Source: Plasmodium brasilianum
Taxonomy: Eukaryota > Apicomplexa > Aconoidasida > Haemosporida > Plasmodiidae
Length of the DNA: 64,000 nucleotides
Assembly: GCF_023973825.1 (NCBI RefSeq)
Contig: NC_090114.1
Location: 1,132,501 to 1,196,500 of the forward strand
Direction: 5' to 3'
Shown here: positions 11,109-23,500 of the stretch, one piece after another
Layout: the number at the start of each line of letters is the position of its first letter
How positions within the stretch are numbered: position 1 is the stretch's first letter
Notes under the pieces: model-generated
Told to the model about the DNA's origin: nothing
Databases searched by the model: none
Seen by the model: only the letters and a program-made list of their open reading frames with translations
Position numbers and translations under genes: made by a program

Positions 11109-13151
11109 AATTAAAATACGTATGAATAAACTTCTTAAATTTTACAATGTAAATTTAGAGAAAATAAAAATATACTATAAAATGCAACGGTGAGGGCTGA
11201 ATATTTTGAAAAACATTTTATTATATGCATTACATATATATATATATATATATAAATTATATGAAAAAGAGAGAGCAATCAAATTCATAAAATTTATTAT
11301 AAAAATTATGGAATGTATAAAATATACATATATGTAATACAGTTGTGCTTATGCATATTATATTATATATATACTGCTTAAAAAATTTTATGAAGATAAA
11401 AGCTTATAAATATGGTAATTTTCAAGAAGTAATGCAAATTTTTAAAAAATGACTAGCTTATCATGAACATATGTGAAAACATTGACTACATGATGAACTG
11501 GTGAAAAAGAGAAAAATATATGTAAATGTATGCAATTTTAAGTAAGTTTTGTACATCTATATATTTATATAATATATATATATGCATGCCGTTTGCTGCC
11601 GAAACCATAAAATAATAAATTGAATCAAATACATTATAATTAATTTAATACAATTAATTAAATCGATTTAGTAATTCGTTCTGTAAATGAGAAAGGTATC
11701 CTACAATAAGCGTAAAATAGCAAAATTGTGAAAGATTACACCAAGTAGGAAAAAAACGTAAACAAGTTAGTGAGGTTCGCATAATTCATTAAATAGCCTT
11801 TTTAAGAAATACCTAAATACATATTTGTTAAAAAAAAGAAAAAAAAATGCACTTTTCATAAGGTATAAAAATTTTTGGAAAGTACCTTATTCTATTTAGT
11901 AATAAAATAAGAAAACATGTAATATTTTAAACATTTGTTTTAAATACATTTTTGCGTTATTTTATTTTATCGAGTGTATGTAAACGTGCTAAATGGGCAT
12001 ATATAATAAAGAAGTGCTAAGATTAAACTCAAGATACGTAAATAATATAAGTTATAAATATCTTTTTGTAAATTTGTATTTTTGTGTTAAGTGTTCGTTA
12101 AAATATTTTTTTTTTTAGTGTTATTAATTTTTATTCTTCACATCTTTTGATTTTTGTATCTTTCGTTTTCTTTTAATTTCCTTTCGCTTATTATTATTTC
12201 CTTTTGTTAATTATTATTTCCTTTCGTTAATTATTATTTCCTTTCGTTAATTATCATTTCCTTTCGTTAATTATTATTTCCTTTCGTTAATTATTATTTC
12301 TTTTAGTTTTTTTTTTTTTTTTTGTGGTAGCTGTGCGAAAAAAAAAAAAATATGACATTATTATTTACTTGTATTGTTTTTTTATGAATAAATTATAAAT
12401 GAGGAAGATTAACATTTTAAAGAAATATATATGTTTTTAAAAGTTCAGATAAATAGTATGTACATATGAAGCATTTGAAATTTCCTCTTTTTTTTTTTCT
12501 TTTATATTTTTTTAAAACATTATCAATTTAAAAAAGGAGGAAATACAAGTTATAAATAGTTAAAGTTACATAAATGATACACAAGTTAGACACGTGTTTA
12601 GATACTCGAGGTTAGAGATTGGAGGTCATTTGGGATACTGTTAGAATGTATACACATATATAGATATATGTTTATTTATATATATGTATATGCGTATATA
12701 TATTTATAAATACTTATATATACTTGTGAATATTCTGCATAATATATTTAAATACATATATATATATGTACGCGTATGTAAGTTGAAGAAAGGTAAGCTT
12801 ATATTTACCTATACATGTAAGAAAAATTGAACAGATTTGTGAATAAGTAGTATTGACTAATTATTTGTGTTATTGAAGATATATAGTAAAAATTTTTTTA
12901 TTTTTATATTTGAGTTTATTTTATAATTTTTGTGTTTAAAGTATTCTGTTTTGTTATTTGCACAAAAGTGTGCTGTTAAGAAAATAATTTTTAATTTTGG
13001 AATATTTTTTAATTAGTCGAATAGTTATTAATTTTGTGTATTTTAATTTTGTATAATTTTATTTTTATATTTTACATTTTTTTATTTTTTATTTTTTATT
13101 TTTTACTTTTTATTTTATATTTTATATTTTACATTTTTTTAATTTTTTTTT

Positions 13152-13210
<59 letters not shown>

Positions 13211-13424
13211 CGCCCGTTGTGCTAGCCCCAAAATTTAATTCCTCAAGTATCCGTAAGACGTTTCGTTCGAGTACACATACACAGGTACATGTGTATGTAT
13301 ACACACGTATAAATATTTGTATATATATATATATATATATATGTGAGCACTTGTATATGTACCCTTTTGCATGTATGCATATGTATCCTAATTAATATAC
13401 GAAGCGCACGTAACTGGTTTGAAA
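11109..13424. other. Intergenic region upstream of the isomerase
   Basis: Mostly AT-rich microsatellite DNA with a roughly 56-T run ending at 13203. Directly after it, 13204-13285 is an unusually GC-rich island with a GTAAGA donor-like site at 13252, probably part of the isomerase's 5' leader. I see no other gene. Confidence 0.55.
12184..12304. repeat. 20-bp tandem repeat (ttattatttcctttcgttaa)
   Basis: About six copies of a 20-bp unit, nearly identical, in non-coding DNA 1.1 kb upstream of the isomerase. Confidence 0.88.
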
Positions 13425-16115
13425 ATGAAGACGAGAAAATTATGCATCAATGAATGCATTCCCTATGTGCAGAAGTACGCATGGGGTAAAGGAAAAGATG
13501 GGATGGTTTATGAAATTATGAAAAACATAGTTAAGGAAAATTATGATATGATTAAAAAGGGCACTGGTAACATAGATTACTTAAAGGAATACAATATTGA
13601 GAGTGAGGAGAGTAAGAACAATAGTAAAAATAATAGTAGTAATAGTAAGAATAATAGTAATACGGATGGACGACATTTAGATGGAACAGCCATCGATGAA
13701 ACGAAACGAAAAGAAGAGATTAACAAAGGAGGAGAAAGCGGTTCAAATACGAATATTAATAAATATGATTCAAATGAAAAATATGCAGAATTGTGGATAG
13801 GAAATCATGAGAAAGGTCCAAATTTAGTTCTTTATAAAAACAGTTTTATAAAAATTGAAGAATTTATAAAAATTTTTGAAAATAAAAAATACAGAAAAAG
13901 TAGTAAACTTGTGAATTACTTTTATAAAAAAGGAGATGATAAAAAAAATAAACCGATTGACAAAAATGAATTAACCAAATCTGAGGGTGTAAACAATAAC
14001 ATAGATATCATTAACAACATTAAAAATAATGAAAACAGTAGCAGTAGTAACAATAACAACAATAGCAGTAGTAACAATAACAACAATAGCAGTAGTAACA
14101 ATAACAACAATAGCAGTAGCAATAATAACAATATCATCAGTACTCCTAGTAAAGAGGCGGGTGTAAAGAGACCATCAGATGCTGAATGCGCATCTTTAAA
14201 AAATTATTCTTTATATGAAACGTATGAAATGGTAAATGATACAGTAGATATAAATACACTCTTCCCTTACCTTTTTAAAATGTTATCTATATCGAAACCG
14301 TTAAGCATTCAAATACATCCTAACCAAACGCAGACTTTATACCTTAATACGGTGAACCCACTTTTATATAAAGATAAAATTTTTAAAACGGAAATGTGCG
14401 TTTGTATTAATTCGATGAGTTTACTTTGTGGTTATATGAATATATTCAAAATAGCGTTTTTAATAAAAAATATAAATGAGCTTTATAACTTCTTTCTTGT
14501 GAGGAATCAGGGTGGAAATGGCCAAGGAGGACAAGAAATATTAGTAGGTGGTAGAGAAGGAACAGAAGGAGGAAAAGGTAAGGTAGGGGAAATGAATAGT
14601 AGTAATACAGTTTTAGGAAAAGATCATAATATAGCACAAAAAAAACGTGTAGGCAATGCAGTAAAATGTAATACAAAAGTGAATAGTGAAAAACCGAAAG
14701 ATATATTTCTCTTGTTTGATTTATTTCATACAAAAAAAGATGAGCATATAGATGAGATTTTGAACATGTTATCACGTATATATGTATATATAATTAATTA
14801 TTCTTTAAAAAGAGCAAATGGACCATGTCATGATATAATATCTGTTGTGGACAATTATGCAGAGTGCATTCAAAAATATGTTTTTGATGAGAACTTTTTT
14901 TCATCATTTCACAAAAATGATAATTTTTTAAAAGAAAATTTTAACTTAGGAAATTTGATAAAAACAGAAAAGGAGAAGCTATGTACTCTTTTAAGTGAGC
15001 ACAAAAACATTTTAGATTTTAACGATTCCGACATTGACGAGGATTCCGACAAGCAGAAAATAGTTTCTGATGAGGTCCAGCGCTCTATGGGTAATGGCAA
15101 CTTGCTGGACGCTTCCAATGCAGAGAATACAAGTGTGCAGGAAGGCGCGAGTGGAGGAGCAAATGTAGAGACAAATGTAACAGCTAGCGCTAGTGCAAAT
15201 ACTAGCAGGATTGATGGAGAAGCCGATAACCAGAATGAACAGAGTGAAAGCGACGAGCCTGCATTCGAGAATGTAAAGAAAATAAAAGCTTTTTATGAAC
15301 ACATGTATAAATACGTAACGTACCGAATACTACTTGTTGAAAATGATGCTTTGAATATCTGTGTGAACACGATAATAAGAGATAATGAAAAATATGCTTC
15401 ATACATAAAAGAGGAAAAAGTGTTTAAGAAAAAACCCGAAGAATTATATGCAGATATATGTAAAAAAAAAAATTACGAAAATGTATGTGAAGAAACAGAA
15501 AAATATATTATTAACAGCATATTTGAAATACTAAATAATGTTTCTAAATATTATCCGAATGATGGAGGGAGAATATTTATTTTTATTTTACAACTCTTAA
15601 ATTTAAAAGATGGTGATGTTGTGTATATAAAACCGGGAGTTATTCATTCATACATTTCTGGACATTGTTTAGAATGTATGACAAACTCAGATTTAGTAAT
15701 TAGAGGAGGGTTAACGAATAAAGAAATAGATAAATTAAATTTTATTAAATATGTTAATTATAAAAATAATTATCCAGTTATATTAGAAAAAGAATTCATT
15801 AATTATAATATAATATCATATAGTTATCATAAAATGAAGCATTTTAAAATTTTATTTATAAAAGTTAGACCAGATGAATCAGTTAATTATTTGTTCTCTT
15901 ACACGAGTTTTACTTCTTGTATTGTTTTGGCTTCTAATAAAAAAGTTAAAATCAAAGGAAGAAAAAATGAAAAAAAAAAAGCCAGTATTAAAAGTGTAAA
16001 AAAAGGCACTGTCTTTATTATAGCTCCAAATATTATGGTAACGATATGTAATTTATATTCTAATGAGGAAGATGGTGATAAGGAATTAGTTTTGTACTGT
16101 GCCACATCCCGATAA
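13425..16115 (+). CDS. PMI: Mannose-6-phosphate isomerase (phosphomannose isomerase, type I)
   Basis: Interconverts fructose-6-phosphate and mannose-6-phosphate in the cytosol, supplying GDP-mannose for GPI anchors. The first ATG is at 13425; the frame extends only two codons further, to a TTG. Family landmarks appear in order: KYAWGKG (residues 17-23), ELWIGNHEKGPNLV (about 120), LSIQIHPNQ (Gln296 and His298 as metal ligands of the QxH motif), then KPGVIHSYISGHCLECM and NSDLVIRGGLTNKEID (about 735-770), which carry the third ligand His and the conserved Arg. The protein is 896 residues against about 420 in most eukaryotes. The excess is Asn/Ser/Lys-rich inserts, mainly residues 45-110, 160-265, 360-425 and 520-620, that leave the core motifs intact. 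It is a single exon, convergent with the SUMO protease. The family call is secure. Confidence 0.93.
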   Translation: MKTRKLCINECIPYVQKYAWGKGKDGMVYEIMKNIVKENYDMIKKGTGNIDYLKEYNIESEESKNNSKNNSSNSKNNSNTDGRHLDGTAIDETKRKEEINKGGESGSNTNINKYDSNEKYAELWIGNHEKGPNLVLYKNSFIKIEEFIKIFENKKYRKSSKLVNYFYKKGDDKKNKPIDKNELTKSEGVNNNIDIINNIKNNENSSSSNNNNNSSSNNNNNSSSNNNNNSSSNNNNIISTPSKEAGVKRPSDAECASLKNYSLYETYEMVNDTVDINTLFPYLFKMLSISKPLSIQIHPNQTQTLYLNTVNPLLYKDKIFKTEMCVCINSMSLLCGYMNIFKIAFLIKNINELYNFFLVRNQGGNGQGGQEILVGGREGTEGGKGKVGEMNSSNTVLGKDHNIAQKKRVGNAVKCNTKVNSEKPKDIFLLFDLFHTKKDEHIDEILNMLSRIYVYIINYSLKRANGPCHDIISVVDNYAECIQKYVFDENFFSSFHKNDNFLKENFNLGNLIKTEKEKLCTLLSEHKNILDFNDSDIDEDSDKQKIVSDEVQRSMGNGNLLDASNAENTSVQEGASGGANVETNVTASASANTSRIDGEADNQNEQSESDEPAFENVKKIKAFYEHMYKYVTYRILLVENDALNICVNTIIRDNEKYASYIKEEKVFKKKPEELYADICKKKNYENVCEETEKYIINSIFEILNNVSKYYPNDGGRIFIFILQLLNLKDGDVVYIKPGVIHSYISGHCLECMTNSDLVIRGGLTNKEIDKLNFIKYVNYKNNYPVILEKEFINYNIISYSYHKMKHFKILFIKVRPDESVNYLFSYTSFTSCIVLASNKKVKIKGRKNEKKKASIKSVKKGTVFIIAPNIMVTICNLYSNEEDGDKELVLYCATSR
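14036..14140 (+). repeat. 24-bp Ser/Asn-coding repeat inside PMI
   Basis: About four copies of a 24-bp unit (agtagtaacaataacaacaa plus gc-variants) encode Ser-Ser-Ser-Asn-Asn-Asn-Asn-Asn blocks in the insert before the LSIQIHPNQ metal-binding segment. Confidence 0.85.
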
Positions 16116-16929
16116 TATATGTTGGTCCATGTTTCTTTTTTTACACTGTTTTTCTGCTTGGCCTTGAATCATTTCAGTCATTTGTTGATTAATTACGTTT
16201 GTATTTATTCATTATTTAGGTATACAATTATTTATTACTTATTATTTTTTTATGCATTTATTTATTATTTACTTGTGCATTCTTAGATATTCATTTTTTT
16301 ACTTTCACATTCCCCTATTTTATTATAGTATTTATAACATTTTTTATCATTACATCTTTAAATATGTTATATTTATTGCACGAGGAAATGTATGCCTCGG
16401 AGGAGATATGCTTATTACACGTTCATGCCTATTTTTAGTTTTACTTTTTTTTTTTTTTTTTAGAATTCTCAACTTCTCATCCCCACCTATTAATATATCA
16501 TAATTCATCTTTTGATTTTTTAATGACACTTTTTAATAATTATATTTTTTTAACCCCTAATTAGCTTTTTGTTACTTCTCCAGATTATTCATCATTGTCT
16601 TAGCGCGCCCCTCTTCGCATCCCGTTCTCCGTTTTCTGTATCTTTTGCTTATTCTCTTCGTTTTATTTATCCTTTTTTTTTTTTTTTCAACAGTGATGAT
16701 GTTGTTTTGTTCTGTGGAGGTTTCGTTGTATGTATTAACTTCATATAATTAAAATTTGACTTATTATATAACCAATATTAAGGAATAGATTTTAAATAAA
16801 GTATATATAGATATATATAGATATAGATATATATAGATATATATATATATATATAGATAGATAGATATAGATATATATAGATATAGATATAGATAGATAT
16901 AGATATATATATATTTATGTGCTTATCAT

Positions 16930-17046
16930 ATGATATTATATAAACCGCGATCTTTAATTATGGCTAGATGGAAAATTATAGCGTTTTTTTCTATTTTTTT
17001 TTTTTTAAAGCTGTTTATAAATACATTAGCTATTTATGCTCAACAG
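16930..17046 (+). CDS. Candidate first exon coding a signal peptide
   Basis: An ATG-initiated 39-codon segment includes the stretch MARWKIIAFFSIFFFLKLF, then NTLAIYA and Gln-Gln. It resembles a cleavable signal peptide: a basic start, a hydrophobic core and small residues before Gln. It ends at CAG|GTTTGT, a usable donor in phase 0. A possible second exon starts at 17457 after taacag and stays open for about 50 codons, but it runs antisense to the protease's last exon. That overlap and the T-rich composition make this tentative. Confidence 0.2.
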
Positions 17047-17430
17047 GTTTGTCTCATTTTGTTCTCTTTTTTTTTTTTTTTTTTAAATTTTGAAAAATGT
17101 TTAAAAGTGGAAAAAAAACAAATAAAAAAAAAAGTTTTGAATTAATAAAAAATCGGGGGATAATATCATAATGAATGTTGGAAAAAAAAGAGAGGGGAAA
17201 TATAACACAACATAATAATATATGATAGCATAACATAATGCAATAGATTAATAGAATAGGGAAAAACAGAATAACAATACAGAATACAAATTATTGAAAT
17301 ATGATAGATACGAACAGGACTAGCGGGGTCAAAAGGGGGGGGGATGTGTAACATAAATACGCTTTTTTGAACGTACACGGATATTTATAGATGTATGTAC
17401 ATACATACATGAGCAAATGTACATGTACAC

Positions 17431-17502
17431 TGGTAGAAAATATAACTCAATAACAGCTCGGTCGAAAAGAGCTGTGTAGGGCGATTCGGATACACAACCC
17501 AT
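17431..17502 (-). CDS. Candidate exon starting MGCVSES (acylation-type N-terminus)
   Basis: Just downstream of the protease stop and on the same strand, an ATG at 17502 (another in frame at 17517) opens MGCVSESPYTALFDRAVIEL. Met-Gly-Cys-x-Ser is the usual N-myristoylation plus palmitoylation signal in Plasmodium. Coding-like sequence ends near CCA|GTGTAC at 17431. A C- and T-rich tract ending in ctag near 17325 could be the next acceptor. The opposite strand of the same patch is also open, so strand and reality are uncertain. Confidence 0.25.
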
Positions 17503-17541
17503 ATTTGTTTTGCACATTTTGTTTGTTTATTTTGCTTTATC

Positions 17542-20500
17542 TTAATTGTTATAGTTCATTAAAAATAGCAAATTCAAGGCCTCAATATGGTTGTCTGACT
17601 TCCAGTTTATAACATTCTTCATATATAAGAGCATTTTCTTCATTTGCTTTCTTCTGTAATGGGTGGAGGGAAGAGCGAAAGAAAAGGGGGAAATAAAATT
17701 GTAACCTCTATTATATGTATTTATATTCATACGTTTATATGTATACATAGGAAGCAGTGAAAATGGCAATATTCGGGGCAGGGGAAAAACTAAGATAATT
17801 ATTATACACACAAGGGTGTATGAGTATATACATACATACATACATACATACATACATACATACATACATACATACATACATACATACATACATACATACA
17901 TACATACATACATACATACATACATACATACATACAAAGAATGGTATATAAAAACACTAAGCACACAGTTTAACGGTGAAGTATAAGGGAAATAGTATAT
18001 TGGGAAATATGCAGGTTAACATGTGTGAGATACATATATTAAAAAATTTTACTTTTTGTTTATGTCCTTTTGGCAAAACCATGGGGATGGTTTACTCATA
18101 TATGTTTTTGAGTAAACAAAATTGTTATCACGACAGTGGTTAGAAAAATTAAAATGGGTTTTCTCGTTTTTCATTCTTCCCTTGATTTGTTCTTTATATG
18201 GTTTGATTAAATCATTTTCAACTAGATGCTTATTTAAGCATAGATGCAAAACAAACTGAATGATATAGATCCCGCAGTCATATGTGTTGTTCTGCTTGGG
18301 AATAATATTCGGGTAAACGAATTTGAAATATATTTTGGGAATATCGCTAGAGGTGTTAGCAGCGGAGGTAGAAGCAGTGGATGTATGAGTAGCCGCAGTG
18401 TGCGCAGTGGATGTATGAATAGCCGCAGTGTGTGCAGTGGATGTATGAGTAGCCGCAGTGTGCGCAGTGGATGTATGAGTAGCCGCAGTGTGCGCAGAGG
18501 AAGTATGAATAGCCGCAATGTGCGCGGTGGATACACGAGTTGATGATGTACTGCAAGTGGCATTAGTCGGAACTGCTTTGCCATTTTTCATTTCTGATTT
18601 GACTGTTGTCATATGATCACGTAAGAATATATGCTCTATATATTTTTTTAATTTTTGCAAAATTTTATTTCCTTTGGCCGATGGGAATAAGGAATCTAGA
18701 TATATCATATAAGCTGTTTTGATATTTTCATTTTTTTTTTCCTCAATTTTTTTTTTTGTTTTATTAAAATGAACAGTTTTACTGCGAGGGTTACTGTGAT
18801 TGTGGTTGTTATTACGATTATCATTGCGATTGTCATTACGATTATCATTGCGATTGTCATTGCGATTGTCATTACGATTATCATTGCGATTGTCATTACG
18901 ATAATCAGTGCAATTGTTATTATGACTGAAGCATCTGTTAGAAACTTCCTCCTTTATTGGGCATAAAGGAGCGCTATATTCACCTGCGTCACTTGAGCTT
19001 CGAGGTAATTTATCAAAACACCACTTTTTTGTTCTATCATCATTACTTTTGCTACTTAGAAAATATAAATGGTTTTTCAAAACAATACTGTTCTTATATC
19101 TATTGCTTTTAAAAATAGTTGTATTCAGAAAATAAGAATCATTTGATTTGCTTCTAAATTTATTAGCAAAAATGTTAAGTTTGTCTTTGCAATGTTGATT
19201 TCTATTTATTGCAGCTACTTTTCCACTTCTTTGGGGATCCTTTGTGTTTTGGCTTCTTTTTCTTTCCCATCCATGCGCGTCGTCTTTCCATCCGTCCCTT
19301 ACCACTACATCATCTTGTACCACTACATCATCTTGTACCACTACATCATCTCGTATCACTTCTTCATCTCGTATCACTTCTTCATCTCGTATCACTTCTT
19401 CATCTCGTACCACTACATCATCTCGTACCACTTCTTCATTTCGTACCACTTCTTCATTTCGTACCACTACTTCTTTCACTTCTTCTCTTGATTCCCCCTG
19501 TCCAGCTTCACTTTCCTGTGAATTGTTGTTGAAAGGGAAATAAAGCAGAACGAGGGACCAGTGAGTATTACCAATATTTATAGGAATGAAAACATACTTA
19601 TATTCATATATTTTTTTACTTAATTTTTTGATCCATCTATTTGTGTTAATATATGCTTTAAAAATATCATCATACAATTCAATTTTTTTATAAAAGAATG
19701 TATTAAAGATATATATATCATTTTTATTTTTATCAAATTTGAGAACAAATGAATATATATAATTATTAAAAAAATCAATAATAGAATCGTCAATATATTT
19801 AGATTTGTTCAAACGAAATATATTATAATCATCTATTTTATAATTATTTAATTTCCATACATTTTTCTTTTCTAATATTTTCTTATATATATAATATTTT
19901 AGTATTTCTATATCTATTGTTCTCTCTTTTTGCATAAATTGTAATTTCGTTTTTTCAATTATGGAATAATTAAGAAACGTAGTAATGTAATATTTTAATT
20001 TATCTGTGTACTTGAAATTTTTGCAATTACAGTATATTATTTTTATGATATCAAACATATTATTCACTTTATATTTTAAGAACAAAGAATTATCTATTTC
20101 ATTCCTTAACTTGCCTTCATTTTTCTTTTTGTTTCTATTACTCCTCAGTTTTGACATATAATCCCCTACATGACCCCTTCCCATACTGCATGCGTCATTC
20201 AGCCCGTTACTATTACAGAGGATACGTCGGTTACTGCGGTTACGGAGGCTACTATGTTTACTGCGATTACTGCTATTACTGCTATTACTGCGATTACTGC
20301 TATTACAGCTATTACTGCGATTACTGCGATTACTGCGATTACTTCGATTACTGCGATTACTGCTATTACAGCTATTACTGCGATTACTGCTATTACAGCT
20401 ATTACTGCTATTACAGCTATTACAGCTATTACTGCTATTACAGCTATTACTGCTATTACAGCTATTACTTCTATTACTGCGATTACTGCGATTACTGCTA

Positions 20501-23500
20501 TTACTGCGATTACTGCGATTACTGCGATTACTGCAGTCAGTGAGACTGTTACTCACGTGGTCACTTTTGCTACCGCCTTCACTGTTGTTATGACCTCCGT
20601 TGTCAAAGCCACTGGCACTGGTACGCGCATTCATGCGACTGCTTTCATTAATTAACTCACCCACGGGGTTGGCACCTTCTACCTTCTTGCGCGCATGCGC
20701 TTCTGCTATGAAGTCATTTTCCACGAATATTTCTTCGACAGAAGTATAAGTATTATTGTTCATGTGAGCCTGGTCTACTTCAATATGGTTGTTCCTATTC
20801 GGGTTACAGTATTTATTATGCACCATACCCTTTTCGTTTTTATGTCCTATATCATAACAGTCATTGGAGATGCAGCTGTTTCGATTATCACAACTGTAAC
20901 GATTATTACTTCTTTTGCCGATGCTTTTCATGCTGCTGTTACTACTGCTGCACTTGGCACCGTTACTACTGTTGGTGTCTTTGCCTATAATACTATTATT
21001 ACTACAATTATCACCGTTATTGCCATTATTTTCTCTTCCTTTTTCATAATTAACCAGTTCATATTCGCTATTCCCTGTGTGGGAAGAGCGAATAATATAA
21101 TTTCTGCCATTTCTATAATTTTCAAACACAATATCTTTGTTGTTATTTTGCAATTCGTCATATTTTTCAGCATTATGAATTCTTCTTTTTTTAGTGTATG
21201 TTAACTCTTCTTCATCATTTGCACATATCTCAGTATTGCAATATTTACGTGATGTTTTTTCTAAATCCGAATAGGAACAACAAGTATTTAATTGGCAATT
21301 TTCTTGAAATGTGTTACTACATGCACTGTGCATGTTAATATTATCATTTGATTTTATTACATTATGTGAATTTTCGTTTTTTATTATATCTTCTGATAAA
21401 TTTCCCTTTTCGTTTGATATGATTGAACTTTTTCTTATTTCCTTTTCTTTGTCATAATTAAAATGTTTGTTCATTTCGAAATTATTGAGTTCACCCGCGA
21501 AATTTTCTTTATTTTCTTCTCTTAATATTTTATTTCGCTTTATTATCATCTGTTCTTCACTATTCTCATTTTGTATTTTTATTTTTTTCGTTGTATCTTT
21601 TTCTTGCTGAAATTTAAAAATTAAATGATTATCATAATTTTTTCGTTTATCTTTTAATATATTTTCATTTTGATAAGATGATATGCCTCCACTATTAACG
21701 AATGGATAGTTACTACTCCTTTGTTTATTGTTAGTATGATAATAGGATTGCTTCACATCTTTTTGGTTATTCTGTATTTTTAATATAGTGCTATTCTTTA
21801 TACTATCACATCTTTCTTTCTCCCTTCCTACTCCATTACTTTTTCTGTTTTCGTTGAGTATGTTATGACTGTTGTTAAAATGAAAAATTTCCTTGGATAA
21901 TTTTTGAGCATTTGCTTTTTTGCACAAAACATATTTCTGTATCATACTTTCTTCTCCATTTTTTAAATTTAAATTTAATACTAGCCATTTGATTTTTAAA
22001 TTGTTTCTTGTGAATGGAGTAGAATTTTTTTTTTTTTTTTTCTTCTTTCATGTCAAAGTTATTTTCTCTTGTTACAACTTCTGTGTCACTGAAGAATAGG
22101 TCGTTGCTACATATGCTTATATCACTTTCATAATTTTCTAAAAAGCTATATGTAAACATCTCATTTTTTATCTTTCGAAGAATTGATTTATATTTGTTTC
22201 TTCTTTTCATATTTGTGTACTCCCTTTCTATGTACTGGTATTTTTTATCATTCAAAAATCCCGTTATTTGTTTCATGAAATTTTCTTCTTTACCTGAACG
22301 GCAAGGGGAAAAAAAAAAAAAAGAAAAAAAAATTAATAGCTACATAAATACATACACGTGTGTGTGTGTGTGTGTGTGTGTGTACGTATTTATACGTGTG
22401 TATTCGCGTGCACATGCGGAGCCGCACCTTGATCAATAATGGCAAACTGGTTCATAAATATATTTGCGGGCTCATGAAAATGGAGAAATAGGATTTTTAT
22501 TTCGTTATCATTTTTAGAGTTAGTATTTCTTCCCCTTTCATTTTGTGTCATAATGATGTCGTTGTCATAATTTTCTGAATAAGTCATATTTTTTTCCTGC
22601 ACGTTAATTTTTTCGTAAAAAGCGCTATCACTTTCTTTGAAAAATTGTTGCGTATTGTAGTTATCATTGTATGTATAATTATTTTTATTCATATCATTTT
22701 GCTTAATTTTACTTTTTTCTATATCAATATGCACCTCCATCTTCTCTCCTGTTACTACTTCCTTCCGCATTTCAAATATTCTTTCTTGACTTTTATTAAT
22801 TTTTTGCTCTAAAATATTTTTCAGCGAATTTAAGGTTTTGTCATCAGTATTATTTAATTTGGTATATTCAATTGTTGACAAATCATAACTACAATTTACA
22901 CTATCAAATAATTTTGTAATAAAAATCTTTTTTGATGCATTTGTACTTTGGTTTCTTTTTTTTTTTTTTTCTTGTTCTTCTTGTTCTTCTTCTTGTTCTT
23001 CTTTTTGTTCTTTTTCTTGTTCTTTTTCTTGTTCTTTTTCTTGTTCTTCTTCTTGTTCTTCTTTTTTTATTTTATGTTCTGTTAATTTATTGATAACTTT
23101 AGGGTCTTTGAGTGATGATAAAAAATTGCAACTAGGTTTACTGCCTTCATTATTAAATGCGTCATCGTTATTGCTACTTCCACTGTTACTGCTATCGTTA
23201 TTGCTGTTATTTTTACTTTCTGTTTTAATTTTCCCATCAATTTCGCTTATGTGTTTATTTGATTTGCACGAATTGGCGTTTCCTTTCGCTTTATCTTGTT
23301 CATTATGATAATCCTTTTTTTTGGTGAATTTACACTGAACTTCATATATATATATTTCATTATTTTCTTTATTTAAGCATAAATACAACTTGACTTTTTT
23401 TTTTTTATAAAAATGATACAGATATTTATTTTGTCCAGAATTATTATTATTTGTACTTGGATAGAATGAAATAATTTTTGAGTTTCCACAAATATAAGAA

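Larger units (their letters stand above)
16116..17541. other. Intergenic region between convergent PMI and SUMO protease genes
   Basis: This region contains an (AGATAT)n microsatellite at 16795-16915, T-rich stretches and a nine-G run at 17335-17343. A GC-richer patch lies at 16600-16640. Two exon-like segments are listed separately at 16930-17046 (+) and 17431-17502 (-). Confidence 0.6.

Noticed and set aside
17542..17964. 140-codon minus-strand frame with Met-Tyr-Val-Cys repeats
   Set aside because: Its first part is the CATA microsatellite in the SUMO protease intron. Only its last 37 codons are real, as the protease's terminal exon.
20151..20655. Tyr-Cys-Asp and Ile-Thr-Ala repeat frames on the plus strand
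   Set aside because: Antisense to the Ser-Asn-Arg repeat of the SUMO protease.
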